Positions 1 to 11,456 of a stretch of DNA of 64,000 bases are shown piece after piece. Each line of letters opens with the position of its first letter. The first letter of the stretch is position 1. The DNA is from Bacillota bacterium (GTDB taxonomy: Bacteria > Bacillota > Dehalobacteriia > UBA4068). Where the stretch lies: NCBI GenBank assembly GCA_030527285.1, contig JAUNBC010000001.1:68445-132444 (forward strand), written 5' to 3'. The position numbers and the translations under genes were made by a program. The notes under the pieces were generated by a model. It saw nothing but the letters and a program-made list of their open reading frames with translations, did not search any database and had not been told where the DNA came from.

Positions 1-406
1 GCGGGCGCAGACCCTGCAAGCGCATCTTGCAGTACAGCTCCCGCAGCAGCGGGCGGTCGCAGTCGAGCATAAAATCCACGTCGCCTGCGATCAGCGCCCG
101 CGTTTCCGCCGCCGTGATGGCGGCCTTTTGTTTGTTGCAGAGATTGTTTCGTTTGCTTTTCTTTTCCAGATGGATCAGGCTGTCGTCGTAGTTGTAAAAG
201 CGCAGGCGGAATTTCTCCTTGAAATTGTGGCCGTCGATCTTCTCGCGCAGCGCCTTATCCGCTAAATTGTCAAAATATAGACTGCGGATGATATATCTGC
301 CGTCTACGGCATGCGCGTCCGGCTGCGCGACCGCGCTCAAGCGCTGGCGAATTATCATCATGTCTGAGAAATTGATGACATGCTTCCACTCATGGCGAAA
401 ATGCAT
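1..406 (-). CDS. VTC-domain polyphosphate polymerase family protein (3' part cut by window edge)
   Basis: Reading from 406 leftward gives a protein starting MHFRHEWKHVIN, followed by RQRLSAV, DGRYIIRSLYFDN, KALREKIDG, KEKFRLRFYNYDD and LIHLEKKSKRNNLCNKQK. This succession of basic, strand-forming motifs is the N-terminal half of the VTC tunnel domain. In the family it polymerises or binds polyphosphate, with the Lys/Arg residues lining the tunnel. The start is supported by AAGGAG a few bases upstream (on the minus strand near 412-420). The gene leaves the window at base 1, so about 135 residues are seen. It is divergent from a two-component system that may or may not regulate it. The family call is firm; enzymatic activity is inferred. 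Confidence 0.85.
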   Translation of the reverse strand, partial: MHFRHEWKHVINFSDMMIIRQRLSAVAQPDAHAVDGRYIIRSLYFDNLADKALREKIDGHNFKEKFRLRFYNYDDSLIHLEKKSKRNNLCNKQKAAITAAETRALIAGDVDFMLDCDRPLLRELYCKMRLQGLRP

Positions 407-479
407 AGTATCGCTCCTTTCTGCGTCGTTGCGGCGTTGACAACTGCATGATACAAGAGTTGGTTGAAATGACGCTGAA

Positions 480-561
480 AGATCAGGTGAAGATCAGGTG
501 TAGTTTTAGAATGATTTTTGAACAATCGGTGACAATTGTTGTTTCAGCTTTAATTCAGCTT
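480..561 (+). promoter_or_regulatory. Two pairs of direct repeats with 11-bp period, candidate response-regulator sites
   Basis: AGATCAGGTG occurs at 480-489 and again at 491-500. TTCAGCTT occurs at 543-550 and at 554-561. Both pairs repeat with an 11-bp period, the spacing used by tandem OmpR/PhoB-type half-sites. The second pair lies just upstream of the TATAAT at 572-577, where the -35 element should be. Autoregulation of the adjacent OmpR-family gene is the natural inference; the sequence alone does not show which protein binds. Confidence 0.5.
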
Positions 562-571
562 GCGGCGGTAG

Positions 572-577
572 TATAAT
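572..577 (+). promoter_or_regulatory. -10 element of the two-component operon
   Basis: A perfect TATAAT lies 33 bases upstream of the response-regulator ATG. No good -35 hexamer is found 16-18 bases upstream; that position is occupied by the TTCAGCTT repeats. This would fit an activator-dependent promoter. Confidence 0.5.
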
Positions 578-609
578 ATACAATATTGGAAAGTAACGGA
601 GGGTCGGCG

Positions 610-1290
610 ATGAAAATACTGATCGTTGAGGATGAAAAACTGCTGGCCGCGTCGCTGCGCGAGCTGTTTGAGCGCAAAGGCTTCGACGTGGAATGCGTAT
701 ATGACGGCGAGGACGGCGCTCTGTACGCCGAGACCGGCGTTTATGATCTGCTGATCTTGGACGTGATGATGCCTGGGCTGAACGGCTATCAGGTGGCCAA
801 GCGGGTGCGTTCCTCGCGCTGCGGCACGCCGATATTGATGCTGACCGCGCGCTCGGGCGTGGAGGACAGGATAGAAGGGCTGAACGCCGGCGCGGATTAT
901 TATCTGACCAAGCCTTTTGACAGGCGTGAGCTGCTGGCCTGCGTCAACGCCTTATTGCGCCGTCACGGCGAGCAGGTGGACGAGCTGACGCTCGGCAATA
1001 CGTCGCTGGAGCTATCCGCCTGCCGGCTGGTTTGCCACGGCAGCAGCGTGCGTTTGTCGGCGCGCGAATTCGACGTCATGCGCTTATTGCTGCAGGCCAA
1101 GGGCGCGGTGCTGTCCAAAAACGTGATCCTGGCTAAAGTCTGGGGCTATGATTCCAATGCGGTGGAAAATCATGTCGAGGTCTATGTCGGCTTTTTGCGC
1201 AAGAAGCTTAACAGCATCGGCTCGAATATCCGTATCGAAGCCATACGCCGTCTTGGTTATCATCTGGAGGTGGACGCCGGTGCTGAATAA
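610..1290 (+). CDS. OmpR/PhoB-family DNA-binding response regulator
   Basis: A protein of 226 residues with an N-terminal receiver domain (MKILIVEDE acidic pocket, phospho-acceptor Asp about residue 51 in LLILDVMMPG, conserved Lys in YLTKPFDRREL) and a C-terminal winged helix (LSAREFDVMRLL, VWGYDSNAVENHVEVYVGFLRKKL). It is the output half of a two-component system. The ATG at 610 is chosen because AACGGAGGG precedes it; the in-frame TTG at 586 has no ribosome site. It overlaps the kinase gene by 11 bases, so the two are translationally coupled. The stimulus and targets cannot be read from sequence; the repeats upstream suggest autoregulation. Confidence 0.95.
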   Translation: MKILIVEDEKLLAASLRELFERKGFDVECVYDGEDGALYAETGVYDLLILDVMMPGLNGYQVAKRVRSSRCGTPILMLTARSGVEDRIEGLNAGADYYLTKPFDRRELLACVNALLRRHGEQVDELTLGNTSLELSACRLVCHGSSVRLSAREFDVMRLLLQAKGAVLSKNVILAKVWGYDSNAVENHVEVYVGFLRKKLNSIGSNIRIEAIRRLGYHLEVDAGAE

Positions 1291-2491
1291 GCTGCGCTAT
1301 AAGTTCATTGCCGTGATCATGCTCATCGTTACGCTGATGCTGCTTGTGGCCTTTGGCCTGATCTATAATTTCACGCGCGTCGATCTTGAACAAGCCAGCG
1401 TCAGTATGATGCGCACGGCGGCGCAGTCTCCGCCTGCTCCCGGGCGGCTCGACGGTATGCGCGGTTGGGAAGTGCTGCTGCCCTTTTTCACGGTGCGCGT
1501 CAATGATACAGGCGAGCTGATCGCCGAGGGGGATTACTTCGACCTCAGCGACGCGCAGCTGCTGGCCGATATCGTCGCGGCGGCGCAGGCGGACGGCGGG
1601 CAGCAGGGCGTGCTGCGCGATTATGATCTGCGCTATCTGCGCAGCGACGATCCTCTCGGGCAGGTGATAGTGTTTGCCGATATGTCCAGCGAATTGGCGG
1701 CTTTGAGCAGCTTGCGCAGAACCAGCGCGTTGATCGGCGCGTTGTGCATGGCGGTGTTCTTCGCCGTCAGCATCCTGCTGGCGCGCTGGGCGGTCAAGCC
1801 GGTGGAGCTGGCCTGGCGGCAGCAGAGGCAATTTGTGGCCGACGCTTCTCATGAGCTGAAAACGCCGCTTACCGTGATCATTACCAATGCCGAGCTGCTG
1901 CAAGGCGACGAAGGCGACGCGGCAGGCCGCGCGCGCCTGTCGGAGAACATACTGATCATGTCGCGGCATATGCGCAGCTTAGTCGAGCGGCTGCTCGATC
2001 TGGCGCGCGCGGACGATCAGCCGGACAAGCTGTCTTTCGCGCGCGTCGATTTGAGCGGGCTGGTGGCAAACGGCGTGCTGCCCTTCGAGGCTTTGTTCTT
2101 TGAGCGGGAGCTGCGGCTTAGCGTCGATATTGCCGACGGCATATGCGTCAAAGGCGATCAGCGGCAGTTGGAGCAGGTGCTGGAGATATTGCTCGATAAC
2201 GCGCAAAAATACGGCCTCGCCCCGGGTACGGCGCAGGTGACATTGACCGCGCATAAACGCGGCCGTTGCCTGCTCACGGTAGCCAACAGCGGCGAGCCGC
2301 TTGGCGATGATGAGCTGCGCAATATTTTCCGCCGTTTTTATCGCGCGGAGTCCGCGCGCAGCCGCGACGGCAGCTTCGGCCTGGGCCTGTCCATCGCCAA
2401 GAGCATCGTCGACGCGCATCATGGCAGAATATGGGCTGCGAGCGAGGCCGGCGTCAACCGTTTCCATGTGGAATTGGCGACGGTACGGTAG
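1280..2491 (+). CDS. Two-component sensor histidine kinase
   Basis: A membrane kinase of 403 residues. A first membrane helix lies at about residues 10-30 and a second at about 150-175, bounding an extracytoplasmic sensor segment of roughly 120 residues. The HAMP region is very short. The HisKA motif FVADASHELKTPLTVI carries the phospho-His near residue 191. ATP-binding motifs follow: LEILLDNAQKYG (N box), the F box RRFYRAESARSRDG and the G box SFGLGLSIAKSI. The start is the GTG at 1280 behind GGAGGTGG, inside the end of the regulator gene. It is the cognate partner of the upstream regulator. The ligand is unknown. Confidence 0.93.
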   Translation: MLNKLRYKFIAVIMLIVTLMLLVAFGLIYNFTRVDLEQASVSMMRTAAQSPPAPGRLDGMRGWEVLLPFFTVRVNDTGELIAEGDYFDLSDAQLLADIVAAAQADGGQQGVLRDYDLRYLRSDDPLGQVIVFADMSSELAALSSLRRTSALIGALCMAVFFAVSILLARWAVKPVELAWRQQRQFVADASHELKTPLTVIITNAELLQGDEGDAAGRARLSENILIMSRHMRSLVERLLDLARADDQPDKLSFARVDLSGLVANGVLPFEALFFERELRLSVDIADGICVKGDQRQLEQVLEILLDNAQKYGLAPGTAQVTLTAHKRGRCLLTVANSGEPLGDDELRNIFRRFYRAESARSRDGSFGLGLSIAKSIVDAHHGRIWAASEAGVNRFHVELATVR

Positions 2492-2584
2492 AAAGCCGCT
2501 CGTAGTTCGCGGTGTACAAACCGCCGTTTTTATGATAAAATCAATTACCGTAGGCTTCAGTTATTACTATTTGCGGAGGAATAC

Positions 2585-3100
2585 ATGGGCTATGCCGTAT
2601 GGCTGCCGGCGGCCAAGCATGGCGGCGCTAAGAAGGCGAACGGAAAACGGCAGGCGTACGCTTTTGCGCCAGAGCAGCTAACGGGCGAACGGCTGCATTT
2701 GCAGCTGTGCTGCGCTAAAAATGACAGCCCCGCCGATATCGAGCGGAGGCGGCCGCCGTCGTTCTACTTTGATATCCGGCTCAAGCCGGACGGTATCAGG
2801 ATCGGCCGCTGCGAGCTGCATCTGGCTGAGGATGCGAGCGTGGATATTATCGGTAATATCGGTTATTCGATCGGGCGGCGGCATCGCGGGCGGCATTACG
2901 CGGCGGAGGCGGCGGCGCTGCTGATCGAGCTGGCGCGCGGCTTGGGCATGCGGCGGCTGCTGATCACCTGCGGCCCCGATAATCAGCCCTCGCGCAGGAC
3001 TATCGAGCGGCTGGGCGGCAGCTTTTTAGACGAGCTTACCTACGGCGTATTACCGCGTCATCGCGGGCGGAAGAAGCTGCGCTACGTCATCGACTTATAG
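2585..3100 (+). CDS. GNAT-family N-acetyltransferase
   Basis: A protein of 171 residues. The C-terminal two thirds match the GNAT fold: IGRCELHL (strand), IIGNIGYSIGRRHRGRHYAAEAAALLIELARGLGMRRLLITCGPDNQPSRRTIERLGG. The RRHRGRHYAAEA stretch is the acetyl-CoA pyrophosphate loop in the R-G-x-G-x-A style, with His in place of the second Gly. GCGGAGGAATAC precedes the ATG. The first 50 residues are basic and unlike the family. The substrate cannot be told; relatives acetylate amino acids, ribosomal protein termini or drugs. It may share a transcript with the following gene, 8 bases away. Confidence 0.82.
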   Translation: MGYAVWLPAAKHGGAKKANGKRQAYAFAPEQLTGERLHLQLCCAKNDSPADIERRRPPSFYFDIRLKPDGIRIGRCELHLAEDASVDIIGNIGYSIGRRHRGRHYAAEAAALLIELARGLGMRRLLITCGPDNQPSRRTIERLGGSFLDELTYGVLPRHRGRKKLRYVIDL

Positions 3101-3108
3101 GAGAATAT

Positions 3109-4089
3109 ATGCAGACATCGACTTTTTGCGGTAGAGAAAGATTACAGCTCGGCGCTTTTCCCACACCCTTGCAGCGGCTGGATAATCTGTCGCGGGAATT
3201 TGGGCGTGAGGTATGGGTCAAGCGCGATGATATGAGCGGCGTGGCCTTGGGCGGCAATAAGGTGCGCAAGCTGGAATTTCTGCTGCATGACGCGCTCAAG
3301 AACGGTTATGACTGCGTGATCACCACCGGCGGCGCGCAGTCCAATCATGCGATGATCACCGCCGCCTGCTGCAATCGCCTTGGCCTCGGCGCGTACCTGG
3401 TGCTGATGGGTCGCGGCGTGACGGAACGGCGCGGCAATCTGCTGCTCAACGATTTACTTGGCGCGCAAGTCAGCTTTGTTGACAGCGATGATTTTGAGGT
3501 CGTATACGCGGCCATCGACGCTTTGGCCGAACGGCTGCGCGCGGCGGGCAAGAAGCCGTATATCATTCCCTTGGGCGCGTCGGTGCCCCTGGGCGCGCTC
3601 GGCTACGTGAGCTGTGTGGCGGAGATCGCGGCGCAGGCGCAGGAGGCGGGGCTTGGCGTCGACCATATCGTCGGCTGCTGCGGTTCCTGCGGCACCTATG
3701 CCGGCCTGCTGGTGGGCGCGCTCAGGTATTTGCCGGCGGCCAGGGTCAGCGGTATCATCGTCGGCGCGGTCAGCGGCGCGGAGCAGATCGCGGCGGATAT
3801 GGCGCGCGATACGGCGGCGCTGGCCGGCATACCCTTCGGCGCGGAGCAGGCGGCGCAAATACGCCTGTTCGACTATCAGGGAGCGGGTTATGCCATACCT
3901 TCTCCCGCCGGTAATCGCGCCATCGGCAAAATGGCGGCGCTGGAAGGGCTGTTCCTCGACCCGGTATATACGGGCAAGACCTTCGCCGGTCTGCTCGACC
4001 TGCATGAACAGGGCTATTTCGCGCCCGGCGAAAGCATCGTATTCCTGCATAGCGGCGGCGCGGCAACGCTGTTCGCCATCGACTTTTAA
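3109..4089 (+). CDS. dcyD: PLP-dependent D-cysteine desulfhydrase / ACC deaminase family enzyme
   Basis: A protein of 326 residues, the usual length. The PLP lysine is K51 in ALGGNKVRKLEFLL, followed by TTGGAQSNHAMITAA (substrate carboxylate loop) and GCCGSCGTYAGLLVG (phosphate-binding glycines). The family converts D-cysteine to pyruvate, H2S and ammonia, or opens the ring of 1-aminocyclopropane-1-carboxylate; enteric and anaerobe members are mostly D-cysteine desulfhydrases, so that is the preferred reading. ATAGGAGAATAT precedes the start. Substrate assignment between D-cysteine, D-serine-type compounds and ACC is not settled by sequence. Confidence 0.85.
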   Translation: MQTSTFCGRERLQLGAFPTPLQRLDNLSREFGREVWVKRDDMSGVALGGNKVRKLEFLLHDALKNGYDCVITTGGAQSNHAMITAACCNRLGLGAYLVLMGRGVTERRGNLLLNDLLGAQVSFVDSDDFEVVYAAIDALAERLRAAGKKPYIIPLGASVPLGALGYVSCVAEIAAQAQEAGLGVDHIVGCCGSCGTYAGLLVGALRYLPAARVSGIIVGAVSGAEQIAADMARDTAALAGIPFGAEQAAQIRLFDYQGAGYAIPSPAGNRAIGKMAALEGLFLDPVYTGKTFAGLLDLHEQGYFAPGESIVFLHSGGAATLFAIDF

Positions 4090-4111
4090 CGGATCAATAC
4101 GCGGAGACGGT

Positions 4112-5275
4112 ATGGTCAAAAGAGCAAAAGCAAAAAATGTGCGCGCGAGAAAAGCGCTGTTATATATCTTTACGCTATTGTTTTCGGCGCTGTATATCTA
4201 TTTTGGCAACGCCTATGCGCAAACAGGCATGGTGGCGGTGGCCGAGCAGCAAACGCCGAGCGTGCGCGCGCGCATCGTCGAAATCAGCGATTACGTGGAG
4301 GAAGAAAACGCCTCAGCCTATGAGGAGCAGGTCGTCGTCTACAAGACCTATTTCCGCGCCGAATTGCTGCAAGGCGAGCAAAGAGGAGAACTTGTCGATT
4401 GCCTGCAAACGGTTTACAGCAATTTCTACCCGCGGCAGGAGCTGGTAGAACAGGGAGATAAGCTGCTGATCTATGAGAGCGCGGGCGGCGAAACGCCGTG
4501 GCTGATGCTCGAATACTATCGCACGGACGCTTTATTGATCTTAGGCGCGCTGTTCGTGCTGGCGGTGATACTGTTCGGCCGCTTTAAGGGGCTGAATACG
4601 ATTATCTCGCTGGCTTTTACCTGCCTGGCGGTGTTCTCGGTATTTGTGCCGGCGATCCTCAGCGGCAAGAATATCTATATCTGGACGGTGATCACCTGCC
4701 TGTATATCATCGTTATGACGATGCTGCTGATCAACGGCGCGGACCGCAAAAGCTTCGTCGCCGGAGCCGGCTGCTTTGCCGGCGTGGCGGCGGCGGCGCT
4801 GATCACGCTGATCATGGATAAATTCCTGATGCTCACCGGCATGATCGACGACGACACCTTGTATTTATTGACGCTGAACGTCGAGAACCCCATCGACCTC
4901 AGGGGCGTGATCTTTGCGATGATCGCCGTCGGCGCGCTGGGCGCGATCATGGACGTGGCTATGGATATCGCCAGCTCCCTGCGCGAGATCCACTTCAATT
5001 CGCCGCAGCTTGCGGGGCGCGGCCTGATCCGCTCCGGCTTCAATATCGGCCGCGACGTCATGGGCACGATGGCCAATACGCTGGTGTTGGCCTATATCGG
5101 CTCCAGCCTGTGCGTGACGCTGCTGTTGGTGGTGTATAATCCCAGCTTGCAGGAGCTGTTCAATATGGAGATGATCATTGTCGAGGTATTGCAGGCGCTG
5201 GCAGGCTCTTTCGGCATATTGCTGACGATACCGCTGACGTCGATGATCGGCGCGGCTGTCTATACGCGGAGCTAA
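4112..5275 (+). CDS. YibE/F-like multi-pass membrane protein
   Basis: A membrane protein of 387 residues. It has an N-terminal anchor (ALLYIFTLLFSALYIYFGNAYA), an extracytoplasmic stretch of about 110 residues with a beta-rich look, then seven or more hydrophobic helices. The segment GVIFAMIAVGALGAIMDVAMDIASSLREI and GRDVMGTMANTLVLAYIGSSL are hallmarks of the YibE/F family. Its biochemical role is not established. The start at 4112 follows GCGGAGACGG and leaves 22 bases after the desulfhydrase gene. Its stop codon overlaps that of the convergent amidase gene. Confidence 0.88.
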   Translation: MVKRAKAKNVRARKALLYIFTLLFSALYIYFGNAYAQTGMVAVAEQQTPSVRARIVEISDYVEEENASAYEEQVVVYKTYFRAELLQGEQRGELVDCLQTVYSNFYPRQELVEQGDKLLIYESAGGETPWLMLEYYRTDALLILGALFVLAVILFGRFKGLNTIISLAFTCLAVFSVFVPAILSGKNIYIWTVITCLYIIVMTMLLINGADRKSFVAGAGCFAGVAAAALITLIMDKFLMLTGMIDDDTLYLLTLNVENPIDLRGVIFAMIAVGALGAIMDVAMDIASSLREIHFNSPQLAGRGLIRSGFNIGRDVMGTMANTLVLAYIGSSLCVTLLLVVYNPSLQELFNMEMIIVEVLQALAGSFGILLTIPLTSMIGAAVYTRS

Positions 5276-5817
5276 GGGCTTACAAACTGGATATCATAAT
5301 ACTGGCTCAGGGCTAAAGCGATAGCTTCGGCGATGGCCGGTATATTCTCGGTCAGCCAGACAGCGTCGGCGTAATTATCATGGTAGCCTATTTCCATCAG
5401 TACCGCCGGCGCTTCGGTCATACGCAGCTCATATAGTCCGATATTGGGGCTGGCGGCTACGCGCTCCGGCAGCGGATAGATATTGGCGATAGCGCCGGCC
5501 AGCAGATTGGCGGCGCGCTCGCCTTCGATGCTGCCGGGATAATAGAAAACGTCTACGCCGCGTATCTGGCCGCTGGACGCGTCGCCGGCGGCATTGGAAT
5601 GCAGCGCCAAATGCAGTTCAAAGTCTCCGGCATTGGAGGAGGCCACCGAACCGCCGACGGTCAGCGCCGGATCATTACGGGCAAAGTCTATGCCCATGGC
5701 GTACAGATAGGGCTGCAAAGCGTCGGCCAGCTCATTCATCGTCTGTTCTTCCTCGCGGCCTTCGAGTATATATTCATTGTATTGCTGGGTAGAGGGACTC
5801 AAAAATAATGTCGGCAT
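5272..5817 (-). CDS. N-acetylmuramoyl-L-alanine amidase (Amidase_3-like)
   Basis: A protein of 181 residues that begins LFLSPSTQQYNEYI, then EEEQTMNELADAL, ARNDPALTVGGSV, FELHLALHSNAAG and EIGYHDNYADAVWL. This is the architecture of zinc amidases that cut the lactyl-amide bond of peptidoglycan. The Glu of EEEQTMN and the His of LALHSNA fit two of the zinc ligands, and the Glu of LMEIGYHDN fits the catalytic Glu. The usual first ligand in a DPGHGG motif is missing; the protein starts with SPSTQ instead, as in a recognised Bacillota subfamily. No signal peptide is visible, so export, or action on spores, is unclear. GAGGTG precedes the start. Confidence 0.85.
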   Translation of the reverse strand: MPTLFLSPSTQQYNEYILEGREEEQTMNELADALQPYLYAMGIDFARNDPALTVGGSVASSNAGDFELHLALHSNAAGDASSGQIRGVDVFYYPGSIEGERAANLLAGAIANIYPLPERVAASPNIGLYELRMTEAPAVLMEIGYHDNYADAVWLTENIPAIAEAIALALSQYYDIQFVSP

Positions 5818-6017
5818 CTTAACACCTCTTTTTTTGTTATATATATGCGGCGCAAATGCTGCGCATACCGGCCTTTTTGCGGCCTGTCACCGACCTTCGA
5901 GCCATCGTCTATGAAGGTTATTCTTTTTGCGCGTAGAATTATTTATAGAATAGGCAAAATCAGGCCAAAGCCGCCTTTGCCGGCGCGCCGGCACAACAGC
6001 AGCGATAAGGGACGTAA

Positions 6018-8223
6018 ATGGACATATTGGACGGTCTAAATCAACAACAGTCAGCGGCGGTCACCGCCGAGGACGAGCATATATTAGTGATAGCCGGCGC
6101 GGGCAGCGGCAAGACGCGCGTGCTGGTCAGCCGTCTGGCGTGGCTGATGACCGAAAAGCAGGTCAGCCCCTATAATATTATGGCGGTGACCTTTACCAAC
6201 AAGGCGGCTGAGGAGATGAAGGAGCGCGTCGAGGCGGTCACCGGCTGTGATACGCGGCGTATGTGGATCGGCACTTTTCATGCGCTATGCGCGAGGCTGC
6301 TGCGCTATGAGGGCGACCGCCATCCCTTCGGCGGCAATTTTATCATCTACGACGACGGCGACAGCCGCAATATCATCAAGCGCATACTCAAAGAGCTGGA
6401 GCTGAGCGACGAGGACGAGCCGCCGGCGGCGCTGCATAATGCCATCTCCGAGGCCAAGAACAAGCTGATCAGGCCTGAGGATTATGCCGCCTCCGCCTCA
6501 GATGAACAGCGGACGGCGGCGCTGGTGTATCGCCGCTATCAGGACTATCTGCGCCATAACAGGGCGCTCGATTTTGACGATCTGCTGACGCATTGCGTAT
6601 GGCTGCTTGAAGATAACGAGGATATACGGCAAAAGTATGCCGCGCGCTTTCAGCATATACTGGTCGATGAGTTTCAGGACACCAACGCCTGCCAATACCG
6701 CCTGATCCGCCTGCTCGGCGAACCGGGCGGCGTATTTGCCGTCGGCGACCCCGATCAGTCTATCTATCGCTGGCGCGGCGCGGAGATCGGCAATATCATT
6801 GATTTCGCCGAGGATTTCGCGCCTTGCCGCGAGCTGACGCTGACCGAGAATTACCGCTCCACGCAGAATATACTCGATGCGGCCAACGGCGTGATCTCCG
6901 CCAATCGCCGCCGTAAGCCCAAGGAGCTGTTCACCGCGGCCGGCGCAGGGGAGAAGCTGCTCTTTTATCAGGCGGAGGATGATAAGCGCGAGGCTTATTT
7001 CGCTATCAGCTCGCTCAACCGCTTGATCGGCGACGGTTATGACTGGCGTGATTGCGCGATACTGTATCGCACGCATGGGCAAAGCCGCCTGTTCGAGGAT
7101 GAATGCAATCGCTACAATATTCCGTACCGCGTATTCGGCGGCATGAAGTTCTATGAGCGCAAAGAGGTCAAGGACACCATTGCCTATCTGCGTTTGGCCG
7201 CCAATCCCGACGACGGCGAGGCGCTCAACCGCATCTACAACGAGCCGCGGCGCGGCCTTGGCGCCGCGACCTGGCAGCAGCTGCAGCAGCTGGCGGCGTC
7301 CAGCGGGCGCAGCGTTTACAGCCTGCTCGCCGACGCGGACAGCTTAGAAGGCTTCAAAAGCGCCGCCCGCAATAATCTGCATAAATTATCCGCGCTGCTG
7401 GCGGGCATCATAGACTATGCGCAGAACAATGCTTCGGTGGCGCGGCTGATCAAGGAGATATGGCTGCAAAGCGGCTATTATCAGCAGGTAGCGGCTCTGC
7501 CCGACGGCGCGGAGCGCGTGGAGATATTAGAGCAATTATATGACTCCGCCAGCTCCTTTGACGAGCTGTACGGCGAGGGTATGGCTATCGAGGGCGATGA
7601 CCAGCCCTTTGACAGCCCGCTGGCCGCCTATTTGGCGCAGCATGCCCTGTCCACCGACGCGGATCTGGCGGACAGCGGCGACAATTATCTGTCGCTGATG
7701 ACCTTGCACGCGGCCAAGGGGCTGGAATTTCCGGTGGTATTCATCGTCGGGCTGGAGGAGGGCATATTCCCGCATAAGCGCGCCATTTTCAGCTTCGATG
7801 ACGAGCAGATGGAGGAGGAGCGGCGGCTGTGCTATGTGGGCATGACGCGCGCCAAGCACAAGCTGTGCCTGACCGCCGCCCGCCGCCGCCAATTCTGGGG
7901 CGCGTATCAGAACAATCTGCCGTCGCGCTTCCTGCGCGAGATACCGCCGCAGCTGCTGGACGTCAGCGGCAATATCCGCGATCTGCATCAGCCGGTGATC
8001 GACAAGTCCACCTCCACGCTCAATCTCTATACGCAGCAGCCGCAGCATAAGCCGCCGCAGCCGCCCGCGCCGGTCAAGGAGCGGGAGCTGTTCGCCCTTG
8101 GCGACAAGGTGCGCCATAGCAGCTTTGGCGACGGCGTGATCGTCGCTATCAGCGGCGGCGGCGACGAATTGCAGCTGACCGTGGCCTTCCCCGACGTCGG
8201 GGTGAAAAAGCTGATGTGGAAAT

Positions 8224-8246
<23 letters not shown>
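6018..8246 (+). CDS. pcrA: ATP-dependent DNA helicase PcrA/UvrD
   Basis: A superfamily 1A 3'-5' helicase of 742 residues. Motifs in order: AGAGSGKTRVL (I), VTFTNKAAEEMKERV (Ia), LVDEFQDTNACQYRL (II), GDPDQSIYRWRGAE (III), TLTENYRST (IV), LMTLHAAKGLEFPVVFIVGLEEGIFPH (V) and EEERRLCYVGMTRAKHKL (VI). The C-terminal 50 residues (GDKVRHSSFGDGVI ... KKLMWKYAPVKK) are the Tudor-like domain that binds RNA polymerase in PcrA. Its roles are nucleotide excision repair, removal of RecA filaments and plasmid replication. It lies directly before ligA, the normal Bacillota order. Its last seven codons lie inside a 135-bp duplication but the reading frame is intact. Confidence 0.97.
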
Positions 8247-10779
<2,533 letters not shown>

Positions 10780-11451
10780 ATGAACATCGAAGTCGAGCAG
10801 GACGTAATGGAAGTAAACCGCGCTTATGCCGCGGACAACCGGCTGCTGTTCCGCAAATACGGGCTGCTGACCGTAAATATCATGGGCTCGCCCGGGGCGG
10901 GTAAAACGGCGCTGCTCGAGCATATGCTCAAATATATGCAGCAGCATCTCAAGGTGGCGGTGATCGAGGGCGATCTGGCGACGGCCAAGGACGCGCGGCG
11001 CATTGCCGCTCTGGGCGTGAACGTCATCCAGATCAATACCGACGGCGGCTGTCATCTTGACGCCAAGATGATCGCCCGCGTGCTGCCCGGCTTTTACCTT
11101 GAGGATATAGACCTGCTGCTGATCGAGAACGTCGGCAATCTCGTTTGTCCGGCGGCCTTCGATCTGGGCGAGGACATGCGCATGGTGGTGATGAGCATTA
11201 CTGAGGGCGGCGACAAGCCGAGTAAATATCCGAGCGCCTTTATGACCGCCGACGTCGTGGCGCTGAACAAGATGGACATTCTCGAGCATACGGATATCGA
11301 CCTTGAGCAGACGTGCGCCGATATTTTGCAGATCAACCCCGAGGCGCTGATCTTTGAGACCTGCTGCCGCAAGGGCGAGGTACGCGGCGTGGATATATTG
11401 GCGGATCAGCTGATCGCCAGGGTCAAAGAGAAAAGAAAGGCGGCCAGATAG
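10780..11451 (+). CDS. hypB: Hydrogenase nickel-incorporation GTPase HypB
   Basis: A SIMIBI GTPase of 223 residues with the P-loop MGSPGAGKTALLEH, the metal-binding switch segment IEGDLATAKDARRI, NTDGGCHLDAKM and the guanine motif ALNKMDILE. GTP hydrolysis drives nickel transfer from HypA to the large subunit. The His-rich N-terminal nickel store and the CxxCGC motif of some HypB proteins are absent; this is a short form with only the G-domain metal site. It begins directly after hypA behind GAGGAGGTAGAATAA. Confidence 0.95.
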   Translation: MNIEVEQDVMEVNRAYAADNRLLFRKYGLLTVNIMGSPGAGKTALLEHMLKYMQQHLKVAVIEGDLATAKDARRIAALGVNVIQINTDGGCHLDAKMIARVLPGFYLEDIDLLLIENVGNLVCPAAFDLGEDMRMVVMSITEGGDKPSKYPSAFMTADVVALNKMDILEHTDIDLEQTCADILQINPEALIFETCCRKGEVRGVDILADQLIARVKEKRKAAR

Positions 11452-11456
11452 CGCCC

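Noticed and set aside
3614-4111. Long 5' extension of the YibE/F frame into the desulfhydrase gene
   Set aside because: The extension is Arg-rich out-of-frame sequence; the ATG at 4112 has a ribosome site and starts a clean membrane anchor.
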